From Glandiceps talaboti (lineage: Eukaryota; Hemichordata; Enteropneusta; Spengelidae), in NCBI RefSeq assembly GCF_964340395.1, contig NC_135549.1, positions 34,846,832 to 34,910,831 on the forward strand: DNA of 64,000 nucleotides. Direction: 5' to 3'. Shown piece after piece: positions 1 through 10,458 of this stretch (position 1 is its first letter; each line of letters starts with the position of its first letter). A program made the translations under genes and the position numbers. The notes under the pieces are model-generated. The model did not search any database. It worked only from the letters and a program-made list of their open reading frames with translations, and was not told the DNA's origin.

Positions 1-2373
1 GAGATATTGTCTGGATTAAATGGCGTAGAAGCCATAGTCGATGACATTCTGTGCTACGGTTGTGGAAACACAATGGAAGAAGCAGTCAGAGATCATGACA
101 AAAATCTGATGAAACTTCTAGACCGAGCACGCAAGACTAATCTAAAGCTGAATAAGAAGAAGTTCAGACTCAGGAAAAAGGAAGTCTCCTTTATGGGTCA
201 GCTGTTCACCAGTGAAGGATTGAAGCCAGATCCTATGAAGGTGTCTGCAATTACCAATATGCCACCACCAAGCGATAAGAAGGCAGTACAGCGCCTGCTT
301 GGATGTATCAACTACTTATCTAGGTTCATGCCCAAACTCTCTGAAGTTTGTGAACCTCTGCGTAAGATAATGGAGAAGAATATAGAGTTCGTATGGGAAA
401 GCCAGCAAGCAGAAGCTTTTGCCACCATACAACAGCTTATCAGCACAGCACCACTACTCAAGTACTACGACGTACAAAGTGAAGTTACGATTCAGTGTGA
501 CGCCTCAGAGTCGGGACTAGGTGCTACATTACTACAGTGTGGACAGCCAGTAGCATTCGCATCTCGATCACTCTCAGCAACAGAACGCAGATACGCGCAG
601 ATAGAAAAGGAATGTTTGGCTATAGTATTCGCATGCTGTAGGTTTGACCAGTATTTGCATGGTAGAGAATCTATATCAGTTGAATCAGACCACAAACCCT
701 TGGTCCCGATTTTCACCAAACCAATACACTCTTCGCCTAAACGGCTTCAGAGAATGCTGCTTCGATTGCAGAAATACAACCTACATGTTGAGTACTTACC
801 AGGATCTAAGATGTTCATTGCAGACATGTTGAGCAGAGCTTACGAGCCCAGTACATATGCAGACATCAAGGAGGAAAGCACACCAGATTACCAGATATTC
901 CAGCTTTCTAGAGAGAAGCAATTGTTTCAGGAAATTGCTGAGATCAATCAGGTAGAATATATGCGTTTATCTGAAGGCACACACCAGCAAGTAAAGTCGT
1001 GCACCAATGCAGATGCACAATTGCAAACTTTAATGAGTACAGTTATGATAGGATGGCCAGACTCGAGAGATAGCGTTCCAGTTTGCATCCTAGAGTATTG
1101 GAATTTCAGAGATGAACTCACTGTACAAGATGGTGTTTTGTACAAGGGGATGAAGGTGATTATTCCAGTTAGTATGCGATCACAGATGATTGCGAGAGCG
1201 CATTCTAGCCACTTAGGCCCGGATGCTTGTGTGAGGAGAGCTCGTGACGTTCTTTTTTGGCCAGGTATGGTAGCAGAAATTAGGGACAAAGTACAGTCAT
1301 GTGGAATTTGTAATGACTTCCTAGCCAAACAACAAAAGGAACCATTAATGACACATAAAATTCCCAGCACACCATGGTCGAAGGTTGGTCAAGATCTCTT
1401 CACATTATATGGAGAAAATTATCTAGTCACCGTTGACTACTACAGTGATTATTTTGAGTTAGACTTACTTAATGACACTTTGTCTACTACTATAATCAAT
1501 ACTACCAAGATTCATTTCGCAAGACATGGAATAGCGGATATGGTAACAGACAATGGTCCGCAATACATCAGCGATGAATTTTCCACTTTTTCTAGCGAAT
1601 GGGAGTTTAAACACACAACTACTTCACCATATCACAGCCAAAGTAATGGCAAGGTAGAGTCAGCAGTGAAGATTGCTAAGAAGCTTGTTAAGAAAGCTAA
1701 ACGTGATAGTAAGTGCATACAATTAGCCTTGCTTGAATGGAGAAATACACCTGATATATATGGTTCAAGTCCAGTTCAAAAACTAATGTCCAGAAGGACA
1801 AGAACCACTATACCAACATCTGAACCATTACTAAAACCACAAATTGTTGATGGTGTTTATGACAACATCATAACCAAACGTCAGAAAGCCAAAGCAGCAT
1901 ATGACAAACATGCTAAGCCACTTCCAGCATTGGAGATAGGGGATTCGGTGAGATTACAGCCGATAAGACATAGAGAACCATGGGAGAAAGGAATGTGTGT
2001 AGCAAAGGTTGGCACGCGTTCATACTTGATAGAGTCAGAACAAGGTAAACTGTATCGAAGAAATAGGAAATTTCTACGACCAGATCATAGTGATGTCAAA
2101 CCACATACAACACAAATAACACCCAGTAAGTTTGAGAAAACAACAATGTCTCATCCTGTAAAGTCAGAAATTGAAAACACTGTGAAACAGTCTTCCACAA
2201 CAGCGCCCTCATCTGGACAAAAGGATATGTCAACCAGCATCACAACAGCTAAATGTAAAGACAATATCATTGACTCAAAGCCATTGGTTTCAACACCAGT
2301 AACAAAAGTAGTAACCACAAGGTGTGGGAGGCAAAGCGTTGCACCACACAAGTATAAAGACTTTACTGTCTAA
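1..2373 (+). CDS. pol: pol polyprotein of Ty3/gypsy element (RT end, RNase H, integrase), 5' partial
   Basis: The frame is open from base 1, so the real start is upstream; the first in-window start-like codon (TTG at 7) is not a true start. Numbering from that codon: reverse transcriptase catalytic motif VDD at 11-13, then the palm/thumb connection (GLKPDPMKV near 71-79 and LLGCINYLSRF near 97-107). RNase H has acidic residues D165 (CDASESGLGA), E202 (EKECLA), D228 (ESDHKPL) and D273 (ADMLSR). Integrase has a zinc-binding H399-x2-H402 and C432-x2-C435, then the catalytic triad D463, D515 (TDNGPQY) and E551, with the canonical 35 residues between the last two. A basic C-terminal domain with GDSVRLQP and FLRPD lies near 645-695, followed by a Ser/Thr-rich tail. 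All expected catalytic residues in view are present. Function is reverse transcription and integration of the element. Confidence 0.97.
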   Translation, partial: EILSGLNGVEAIVDDILCYGCGNTMEEAVRDHDKNLMKLLDRARKTNLKLNKKKFRLRKKEVSFMGQLFTSEGLKPDPMKVSAITNMPPPSDKKAVQRLLGCINYLSRFMPKLSEVCEPLRKIMEKNIEFVWESQQAEAFATIQQLISTAPLLKYYDVQSEVTIQCDASESGLGATLLQCGQPVAFASRSLSATERRYAQIEKECLAIVFACCRFDQYLHGRESISVESDHKPLVPIFTKPIHSSPKRLQRMLLRLQKYNLHVEYLPGSKMFIADMLSRAYEPSTYADIKEESTPDYQIFQLSREKQLFQEIAEINQVEYMRLSEGTHQQVKSCTNADAQLQTLMSTVMIGWPDSRDSVPVCILEYWNFRDELTVQDGVLYKGMKVIIPVSMRSQMIARAHSSHLGPDACVRRARDVLFWPGMVAEIRDKVQSCGICNDFLAKQQKEPLMTHKIPSTPWSKVGQDLFTLYGENYLVTVDYYSDYFELDLLNDTLSTTIINTTKIHFARHGIADMVTDNGPQYISDEFSTFSSEWEFKHTTTSPYHSQSNGKVESAVKIAKKLVKKAKRDSKCIQLALLEWRNTPDIYGSSPVQKLMSRRTRTTIPTSEPLLKPQIVDGVYDNIITKRQKAKAAYDKHAKPLPALEIGDSVRLQPIRHREPWEKGMCVAKVGTRSYLIESEQGKLYRRNRKFLRPDHSDVKPHTTQITPSKFEKTTMSHPVKSEIENTVKQSSTTAPSSGQKDMSTSITTAKCKDNIIDSKPLVSTPVTKVVTTRCGRQSVAPHKYKDFTV

Positions 2374-2695
2374 ATTGAAGTTTAAACTTGGTTATAGTTT
2401 GTGTTCAACTATATAAATGTACAGTTATGCATGCAACTGTCAATTGCAAGTACGGACCATATAAAGATATAAAGACTCGGAGAACAATGAACAATTATTG
2501 ACAGTACAGTATTGATTTCATATCATATGCTTTGATGAACACGTTACAGTATAGTCTACTGACTCGCCTGAGATTTGATATTATTGCCAAAGACAATGCA
2601 ATAACCGTTACTCTGATTTGACGTAATTGCCAAAGACAATGCAATAACAAAACACTGTATAATGTCAAAGTCAGATGTTTACAAATACAAATCTT
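2374..2695 (+). other. 3' non-coding segment between pol and the polypurine tract
   Basis: About 320 bp lie between the pol stop codon and the polypurine tract. I see no open frame of useful length, so there is no sign of an env-like third gene. The only structure I can point to is a short direct repeat annotated separately. Confidence 0.7.
2583..2648 (+). repeat. 23-bp direct repeat in the retroelement 3' region
   Basis: A 23-bp string beginning ATTGCCAAAGACAATGC occurs identically at 2583-2605 and 2626-2648, 43 bp apart, just upstream of the polypurine tract. Its role is unknown; it could be a slippage duplication or a cis-acting RNA element. Confidence 0.9.
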
Positions 2696-2708
2696 GGAAA
2701 AAGGGAGA
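2696..2708 (+). promoter_or_regulatory. Polypurine tract (plus-strand primer)
   Basis: Thirteen consecutive purines (GGAAAAAGGGAGA) end exactly one base before the TG that starts the LTR. This is the position and composition expected of the RNase H-resistant primer for plus-strand DNA synthesis. Confidence 0.9.
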
Positions 2709-2747
2709 TGTTAGTATATATGAGTTAATGTATGAAGTCACAGTTAT

Positions 2748-2760
2748 AGGTCAAAGGTCA
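2748..2760 (+). promoter_or_regulatory. Perfect DR1 nuclear receptor-type element in the LTR
   Basis: The sequence AGGTCAAAGGTCA is two AGGTCA half-sites spaced by one base, the arrangement bound by RXR/HNF4/COUP-TF-type receptors. A third half-site lies at 2784-2789. Binding is not shown; the motif is simple and also occurs by chance in repeats. Confidence 0.5.
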
Positions 2761-2776
2761 TGTATAATGTTGTTGA

Positions 2777-2784
2777 TGACGTCA
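2777..2784 (+). promoter_or_regulatory. CRE palindrome TGACGTCA in the LTR
   Basis: A full 8-bp CREB/ATF palindrome lies 16 bp after the DR1 element and overlaps by one base the following AGGTCA half-site. It could contribute to LTR promoter activity. Confidence 0.5.
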
Positions 2785-2795
2785 GGTCACCTTGT

Positions 2796-2801
2796 AATAA
2801 A
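2796..2801 (+). terminator. Polyadenylation signal AATAAA in the LTR
   Basis: AATAAA lies 88 bp into the LTR, in the position expected for the R-region polyadenylation signal of the element's transcript. Confidence 0.7.
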
Positions 2802-2887
2802 GATGGCGTACTTTGTGTAAGTCTGATGTGTCGTCTCAGTGATAGTTATAGCATTTAGTAACTATAGACTGATCATAGGCCATAACA

Positions 2888-2892
2888 ATAAC
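2888..2892. repeat. Putative target site duplication ATAAC (right copy)
   Basis: The five bases after the LTR are ATAAC, followed by CAGATATAG, so the flank enters a 51-bp unit in the middle. A Ty3/gypsy insertion normally duplicates 4-5 bp. The left copy would precede the 5' LTR outside the window. Confidence 0.55.
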
Positions 2893-5800
2893 CAGATATA
2901 GAAGTGTAATCTATGAGAGATAGTTAGAAGGGCAGATTATAACCAGATATAGAAGTGTAATCTATGAGAGACAGTTACAAGGGCAGATTATAACCAGATA
3001 CAGTAGTGTGATCTATGAGAGAGAGTTAGAAGGGCAGATTATAACCAGATACAGTAGTGTGATCTATGAGAGACAGTTAGAAGGGCAGATTATAACCAGA
3101 TATAGAAGTGTAATCTATGAGAGACAGTTAGAAGGGCAGATTATAACCAGATATAGAAGTGTAATCTATGAGAGACAGTTAGAAGGGCAGATTATAACCA
3201 GATATAGAAGTGTAATCTATGAGAGACAGTTAGAAGGGCAGATTATAACCAGATACAGTAGTGTGATCTATGAGAGACAGTTAGAAGGGCAGATTATAAC
3301 CAGATATAGAAGTGTAATCTATGAGAGACAGTTAGAAGGGCAGATTATAACCAGATATAGAAGTGTAATCTATGAGAGACAGTTAGAAGGGCAGATTATA
3401 ACCAGATACAGTAGTGTGATCTATGAGAGACAGTTAGAAGGGCAGATTATAACCAGATACAGTAGTGTAATCTATGAGAGACAGTTAGAAGGGCAGATTA
3501 TAACCAGATATAGAAGTGTGATCTATGAGAGACAGTTAGAAGGGCAGATTATAACCAGATACAGTAGTGTGATCTATGAGAGAGAGTTAGAAGGGCAGAT
3601 TATAACCAGATACAGTAGTGTGATCTATGAGAGAGAGTTAGAAGGGCAGATTATAACCAGATACAGTAGTGTGATCTATGAGAGAGAGTTAGAAGGGCAG
3701 ATTATAACCAGATATAGAAGTGTGATCTATGAGAGACAGTTAGAAGGGCAGATTATAACCAGATATAGAAGTGTAATCTATGAGAGACAGTTAGAAGGGC
3801 AGATTATAACCAGATACAGTAGTGTGATCTATGAGAGAGAGTTAGAAGGGCAGATTATAACCAGATATAGAAGTGTAATCTATGAGAGACAGTTAGAAGG
3901 GCAGATTATAACCAGATACAGTAGTGTGATCTATGAGAGAGAGTTAGAAGGGCAGATTATAACCAGATACAGTAGTGTGATCTATGAGAGACAGTTACAA
4001 GGGCAGACTATAACCAGATACAGTAGTGTGATCTAAGAGAGACAGTTAGAAGGGCAGATTATAACCAGATATAGAAGTGTAATCTATGAGAGACAGTTAG
4101 AAGGGCAGATTATAACCAGATATAGAAGTGTAATCTATGAGAGACAGTTAGAAGGGCAGATTATAACCAGATATAGAAGTGTAATCTATGAGAGACAGTT
4201 AGAAGGGCAGATTATAACCAGATACAGTAGTGTGATCTATGAGAGACAGTTAGAAGGGCAGATTATAACCAGATATAGAAGTGTAATCTATGAGAGACAG
4301 TTAGAAGGGCAGATTATAACCAGATATAGAAGTGTAATCTATGAGAGACAGTTAGAAGGGCAGATTATAACCAGATACAGTAGTGTGATCTATGAGAGAC
4401 AGTTAGAAGGGCAGATTATAACCAGATACAGTAGTGTAATCTATGAGAGACAGTTAGAAGGGCAGATTATAACCAGATATAGAAGTGTGATCTATGAGAG
4501 ACAGTTAGAAGGGCAGATTATAACCAGATACAGTAGTGTGATCTATGAGAGAGAGTTAGAAGGGCAGATTATAACCAGATACAGTAGTGTGATCTATGAG
4601 AGAGAGTTAGAGGGGCAGATTATAACCAGATACAGTAGTGTGATCTATGAGAGAGAGTTAGAAGGGCAGATTATAACCAGATATAGAAGTGTGATCTATG
4701 AGAGACAGTTAGAAGGGCAGATTATAACCAGATATAGAAGTGTAATCTATGAGAGACAGTTAGAAGGGCAGATTATAACCAGATACAGTAGTGTGATCTA
4801 TGAGAGAGAGTTAGAAGGGCAGATTATAACCAGATATAGAAGTGTAATCTATGAGAGACAGTTAGAAGGGCAGATTATAACCAGATACAGTAGTGTGATC
4901 TATGAGAGAGAGTTAGAAGGGCAGATTATAACCAGATACAGTAGTGTGATCTATGAGAGACAGTTAGAAGGGCAGATTATAACCAGATACAGTAGTGTGA
5001 TCTAAGAGAGAGAGTTAGAAGGGCAGATTATAACCAGATATAGAAGTGTAATCTATGAGAGACAGTTAGAAGGGCAGATTATAACCAGATATAGAAGTGT
5101 AATCTATGAGAGACAGTTAGAAGGGCAGATTATAACCAGATACAGTAGTGTGATCTATGAGAGAGAGTTAGAAGGGCAGATTATAACCAGATATAGAAGT
5201 GTAATCTATGAGAGACAGTTAGAAGGGCAGATTATAACCAGATACAGCAGTGTAATCTATGAGAGATAGTTAGAAGGGCAGATTATAACCAGATATAGAA
5301 GTGTGATCTATGAGAGACAGTTAGAAGGGCAGATTATAACCAGATATAGAAGTGTCATCTATGAGAGATAGTTAGAAGGGCAGATTATAACCAGATACAG
5401 CAGTGTAATCTATGAGAGATAGTTAGAAGGGCAGATTATAACCAGATACTGCAGTGTAATCTATGAGAGACAGTTAGAAGGGCAGATTATAACCAGATAT
5501 AGAAGTGTGATCTATGAGAGACAGTTACAAGGGCAGATTATAACCAGATACAGTAGTGTGATCTATGAGAGAGAGTTAGAAGGGCAGATTATAACCAGAT
5601 ATAGAAGTGTGATCTATGAGAGACAGTTACAAGGGCAGATTATAACCAGATATAGAAGTGTGATCTATGAGAGACAGTTAGAAGGGCAGATTATAACCAG
5701 AAACAGTAGTGTGATCTATGAGAGACAGTTACAAGGGCAGATTATAACCAGATACAGTAGTGTGATCTATGAGAGACAGTTACAAGGGCAGATTATAACC

Positions 5801-8800
5801 AGATACAGTAGTGTGATCTATGAGAGACAGTTAGAAGGGCAGATTATAACCAGATATAGAAGTGTGATCTATGAGAGACAGGTACAAGGGCAGATTATAA
5901 CCAGATACAGTAGTGTGATCTATGAGAGAGAGTTAGAAGGGCAGAGTATAACCAGATATAGAAGTGTGATCTATGAGAGACAGTTACAAGGGCAGATTAT
6001 AACCAGATATAGAAGTGTGATCTATGAGAGACAGTTAGAAGGGCAGATTATAACCAGATATAGAAGTGTGATCTATGAGAGACAGTTAGAAGGGCAGATT
6101 ATAACCAGAAACAGTAGTGTGATCTATGAGAGACAGTTACAAGGGCAGATTATAACCAGATACAGTAGTGTGATCTATGAGAGACAGTTAGAAGGGCAGA
6201 TTATAACCAGATATAGAAGTGTAATCTATGAGAGAGAGTTAGAAGGGCAGATTATAACCAGATACAGTAGTGTGATCTATGAGAGACAGTTAGAAGGGCA
6301 GATTATAACCAGAAACAGTAGTGTGATCTATGAGAGACAGTTAGAAGGGCAGATTATAACCAGATATAGAAGTGTAATCTATGAGAGACAGTTAGAAGGG
6401 CAGATTATAACCAGATACAGTAGTGTGATCTATGAGAGACAGTTACAAGGGCAGATTATAACCAGAAACAGTAGTGTGATCTATGAGAGACAGTTAGAAG
6501 GGCAGATTGTAACCAGATATAGAAGTGTAATCTATGAGAGACAGTTAGAAGGGCAGATTATAACCAGATACAGTAGTGTGATCTATGAGAGACAGTTACA
6601 AGGGCAGATTATAACCAGATACAGTAGTGTGATCTATGAGAGACAGTTAGAAGGGCAGATTATAACCAGATACAGTAGTGTGATCTATGAGAGAGAGTTA
6701 GAAGGGCAGATTATAACCAGATATAGAAGTGTAATCTATGAGAGACAGTTAGAAGGGCAGATTATAACCAGAAACAGTAGTGTGATCTATGAGAGACAGT
6801 TAGAAGGGCAGATTGTAACCAGATATAGAAGTGTAATCTATGAGAGACAGTTAGAAGGGCAGATTATAACCAGATACAGTAGTGTGATCTATGAGAGACA
6901 GTTACAAGGGCAGATTATAACCAGATACAGTAGTGTGATCTATGAGAGACAGTTAGAAGGGCAGATTATAACCAGATACAGTAGTGTGATCTATGAGAGA
7001 GAGTTAGAAGGGCAGATTATAACCAGATATAGAAGTGTAATCTATGAGAGACAGTTAGAAGGGCAGAGTATAACCAGATATAGTAGTGTGATCTATGAGA
7101 GACAGTTACAAGGGCAGATTATAACCAGATACAGTAGTGTGATCTATGAGAGAGAGTTAGAAGGGCAGATTATAACCAGATATAGAAGTGTAATCTATGA
7201 GAGACAGTTAGAAGGGTTGATTATAACCAGATATAGAAGTGTGATCTATGAGAGACAGTTAGAAGGGCAGATTATAACCAGATACAGTAGTGTAATCTAT
7301 GAGAGACAGTTAGAAGGGCAGATTATAACCAGATACAGTAGTGTGATCTATGAGAGACAGTTAGAAGGGCAGATTATAACCAGATATAGAAGTGTGATCT
7401 ATGAGAGACAGTTAGAAGGGCAGAGTATAACCAGATATAGAAGTGTGATCTATGAGAGACAGTTAGAAGGGCAGATTATAACCAGATATAGAAGTGTGAT
7501 CTATGAGAGACAGTTAGAAGGGCAGATTATAACCAGATACAGCAGTGTGATCTATGAGAGACAGTTAGAAGGGCAGATTATAACCAGATATAGAAGTGTG
7601 ATCTATGAGAGACAGTTAGAAGGGCAGATTATAACCAGATACAGTAGTGTGATCTATGAGAGACAGTTAGAAGGGCAGATTATAACCAGATATAGAAGTG
7701 TAATCTATGAGAGACAGTTAGAAGGGCAGATTATAACCAGATATAGAAGTGTGATCTATGAGAGACAGTTAGAAGGGCAGATTATAACCAGATATAGAAG
7801 TGTAATCTATGAGAGATAGTTAGAAGGGCAGATTATAACCAGATACAGCAGTGTAATCTATGAGAGACAGTTAGAAGGGCAGATTATAACCAGATATAGA
7901 AGTGTGATCTATGAGAGACAGTTACAAGGGTAGATTATAACCAGATACAGTAGTGTGATCTATGAGAGACAGTTAGAAGGGCAGATTATAACAAGATATA
8001 GAAGTGTAATCTATGAGAGAGAGTTACAAGGGCAGATTATAACCAGATACAGTAGTGTGATCTATGAGAGACAGTTAGAAGGGCAGATTATAACCAGATA
8101 CAGCAGTGTAATCTATGAGAGATAGTTAGAAGGGCAGATTATAACCAGATACAGCAGTGTAATCTATGAGAGACAGTTAGAAGGGCAGATTATAACCAGA
8201 TATAGAAGTGTGATCTATGAGAGACAGTTACAAGGGTAGATTATAACCAGATATAGAAGTGTGATCTATGAGAGACAGTTACAAGGGCAGATTATAACCA
8301 GATACAGTAGTGTAATCTATGAGAGATTATAGTTAGAAGGGCAGATTATAACCAGAAACAGTAGTGTGATCTATGAGAGAGAGTTAGAAGGGCAGATTAT
8401 AACCAGATACAGTAGTGTGATCTATGAGAGAGAGTTAGAAGGGCAGATTATAACCAGATATAGAAGTGTAATCTATGAGAGATAGTTACAAGGGCAGATT
8501 ATAACCAGATACAGTAGTGTGATCTATGAGAGAGAGTTAGAAGGGTAGATTATAACCAGATATAGAAGTGTGATCTATGAGAGACAGTTACAAGGGCAGA
8601 TTATAACCAGATACAGTAGTGTGATCTATGAGAGAGAGTTAGAAGGGCAGATTATAACCAGATATAGAAGTGTAATCTATGAGAGATAGTTACAAGGGCA
8701 GATTATAACCAGATACAGTAGTGTGATCTATGAGAGACAGTTACAAGGGCAGATTATAACCAAAAACAGTAGTGTGATCTATGAGAGACAGTTAGAAGGG

Positions 8801-10095
8801 CAGATTATAACCAGATACAGTAGTGTGATCTATGAGAGACAGTTAGAAGGGCAGATTATAACCAGATACAGAAGTGTGATCTATGAGAGACAGTTAGAAG
8901 GGCAGATTATAACCAGATATAGAAGTGTAATCTATGAGAGACAGTTAGAAGGGCAGATTATAACCAGATACAGTAGTGTGATCTATGAGAGACAGTTAGA
9001 AGGGCAGATTATAACCAGATATAGAAGTGTGATCTATGAGAGACAGTTAGAAGGGCAGATTATAACCAGATATAGAAGTGTAATCTATGAGAGAGAGTTA
9101 GAAGGGCAGATTATAACCAGATATAGAAGTGTAATCTATGAGAGACAGTTAGAAGGGCAGATTATAACCAGATACAGTAGTGTGATCTATGAGAGACAGT
9201 TACAAGGGCAGATTATAACCAGAAACAGTAGTGTGATCTATGAGAGACAGTTAGAAGGGCAGATTATAACCAGATATAGAAGTGTAATCTATGAGAGACA
9301 GTTAGAAGGGCAGATTATAACCGGAAACAGTAGTGTGATTTATGAGAGACAGTTAGAAGGGCAGATTATAACCAGATACAGTAGTGTGATCTATGAGAGA
9401 CAGTTACAAGGGCAGATTATAACCAGATATAGAAGTGTAATCTATGAGAGACAGTTAGAAGGGCAGATTATAACCAGATACAGAAGTGTGATCTATGAGA
9501 GACAGTTACAAGGGCAGAGTATAACCAGATACAGAAGTGTGATCTATGAGAGAGAGAGTTAGAAGGGCAGATTATAACAAGATGCAGAAGTGTGATCTAT
9601 GAGAGACAGTTACAAGGGTAGATTATAACCAGATATAGAAGTGTGATCTATGAGAGACAGTTAGAAGGGCAGATTAAAACCAGATATAGAAGTGTAATCT
9701 ATGAGAGACAGTTAGAAGGGCAGAGTATAACCAGATACAGTAGTGTAATCTATGAGAGAGAGTTAGAAGGGCAGATTATAACCAGATACAGTAGTGTGAT
9801 CTATGAGAGACAGTTAGAAGGGCAGATTATAACCAGATATAGAAGTGTAATCTATTAGAGACAGTTAGAAGGGCAGATTATAACAAGATACAGTAGTGTG
9901 ATCTATGAGAGACAGTTAGAAGGGCAGATTATAACCAGATACAGAAGAGTAATCTATGAGAGAGAGTTAGAAGGGCAGAGTATAACCAGATATAGAAGTG
10001 TGATCTATGAGAGATAGTTAGAAGGGCAGAGTATAACCAGATACAGAAGAGTAATCTATGAGAGAGAGTTAGAAGGGCAGATTATAACAAGATAC
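2888..10095. repeat. Array block duplicated at 14118-21333 (offset 11,230/11,238 bp)
   Basis: The order of unit variants from 2888 to about 10095 is repeated from 14118 to about 21333. The offset is 11,230 bp up to about 18,016 and 11,238 bp after an 8-bp insertion in the second copy. Landmarks that pair include the TAA units at 4035 and 15265, the AAAAC variant near 8760 and 19998, and the TATTAG unit near 9855 and 21093. The copies differ by occasional substitutions, for example a TAG near 15489 that is absent near 4259. Confidence 0.9.
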
Positions 10096-10458
10096 AGAAG
10101 TGTGATCTATGAGAGACAGTTAGAAGGGCAGATTATAACCAGATACAGTAGTGTGATCTATGAGAGAGAGTTAGAAGGGCAGATTATAACCAGATACAGT
10201 AGTGTGATCTATGAGAGAGAGTTAGAAGGGTAGATTATAACCAGATACAGTAGTGTGATCTATGAGAGAGAGTTAGAAGGGCAGATTATAACCAGATATA
10301 GTAGTGTGATCTATGAGAGACAGTTAGAAGGGTAGATTATAACCAGATATAGAAGTGTGATCTATGAGAGAGAGTTAGAAGGGTAGATTATAACCAGATA
10401 CAGTAGTGTAATCTATGAGAGAGAGTTAGAAGGGCAGAGTATAACCAGATATAGAAGT
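7445..10458. repeat. Array block, first copy of a 3,014-bp tandem duplication
   Basis: Variant order from about 7445 to 10458 is repeated immediately downstream at 10459-13472 (offset 3,014 bp, that is 59 units plus 5 bp of indels). The block carries the stop-rich segment around 7,820-8,700, the +3 bp variant GAGATTATAGTTAG near 8325 and the +2 bp variant near 9552, all duplicated. Confidence 0.9.

Larger units (their letters stand above)
1..2887 (+). mobile_element. Ty3/gypsy LTR retrotransposon, 3' part
   Basis: The window opens inside the pol gene of an LTR retrotransposon and runs through its end, a 3' non-coding segment, a polypurine tract and the 3' LTR. The order reverse transcriptase, RNase H, integrase is that of the Ty3/gypsy (Metaviridae) superfamily. 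The 5' LTR, primer binding site, gag, protease and most of reverse transcriptase lie left of the window. The pol frame has no internal stop or frameshift, so the copy looks young and may be intact. The integrase C-terminal style, with EWRNTP followed by GSSPxQKLMSRRTRT, is like the K02A2.6-type or Mag/SURL-like elements of invertebrates; that lineage call is from memory and tentative. No chromodomain is visible at the C terminus. Confidence 0.95.
2709..2887 (+). repeat. 3' LTR of the Ty3/gypsy element (179 bp)
   Basis: The LTR begins TGTTAGTATATATGAG immediately after the polypurine tract and ends CATAACA. The terminal five bases TGTTA and TAACA are perfect inverted repeats with the canonical TG...CA ends. 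The next base starts the satellite array. The LTR contains TATATA at 2715-2720, a nuclear receptor-like direct repeat, a CRE palindrome and AATAAA. At 179 bp it is short, as in several invertebrate gypsy lineages. The 5' LTR is outside the window, so the ends are inferred from sequence signals rather than from comparing the two LTRs. Confidence 0.87.

Noticed and set aside
492-1370. Minus-strand open frames inside pol (492-719 and 948-1370) and a + frame at 644-832
   Set aside because: They overlap conserved RNase H and integrase coding sequence in other frames and show no domain or start signal.
2151-2351. Minus-strand 66-codon frame at the pol 3' end
   Set aside because: It is a shadow of the Ser/Thr-rich integrase tail.
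2374-2695. Possible env-like gene after pol
   Set aside because: Only about 320 bp with no open frame of useful length.
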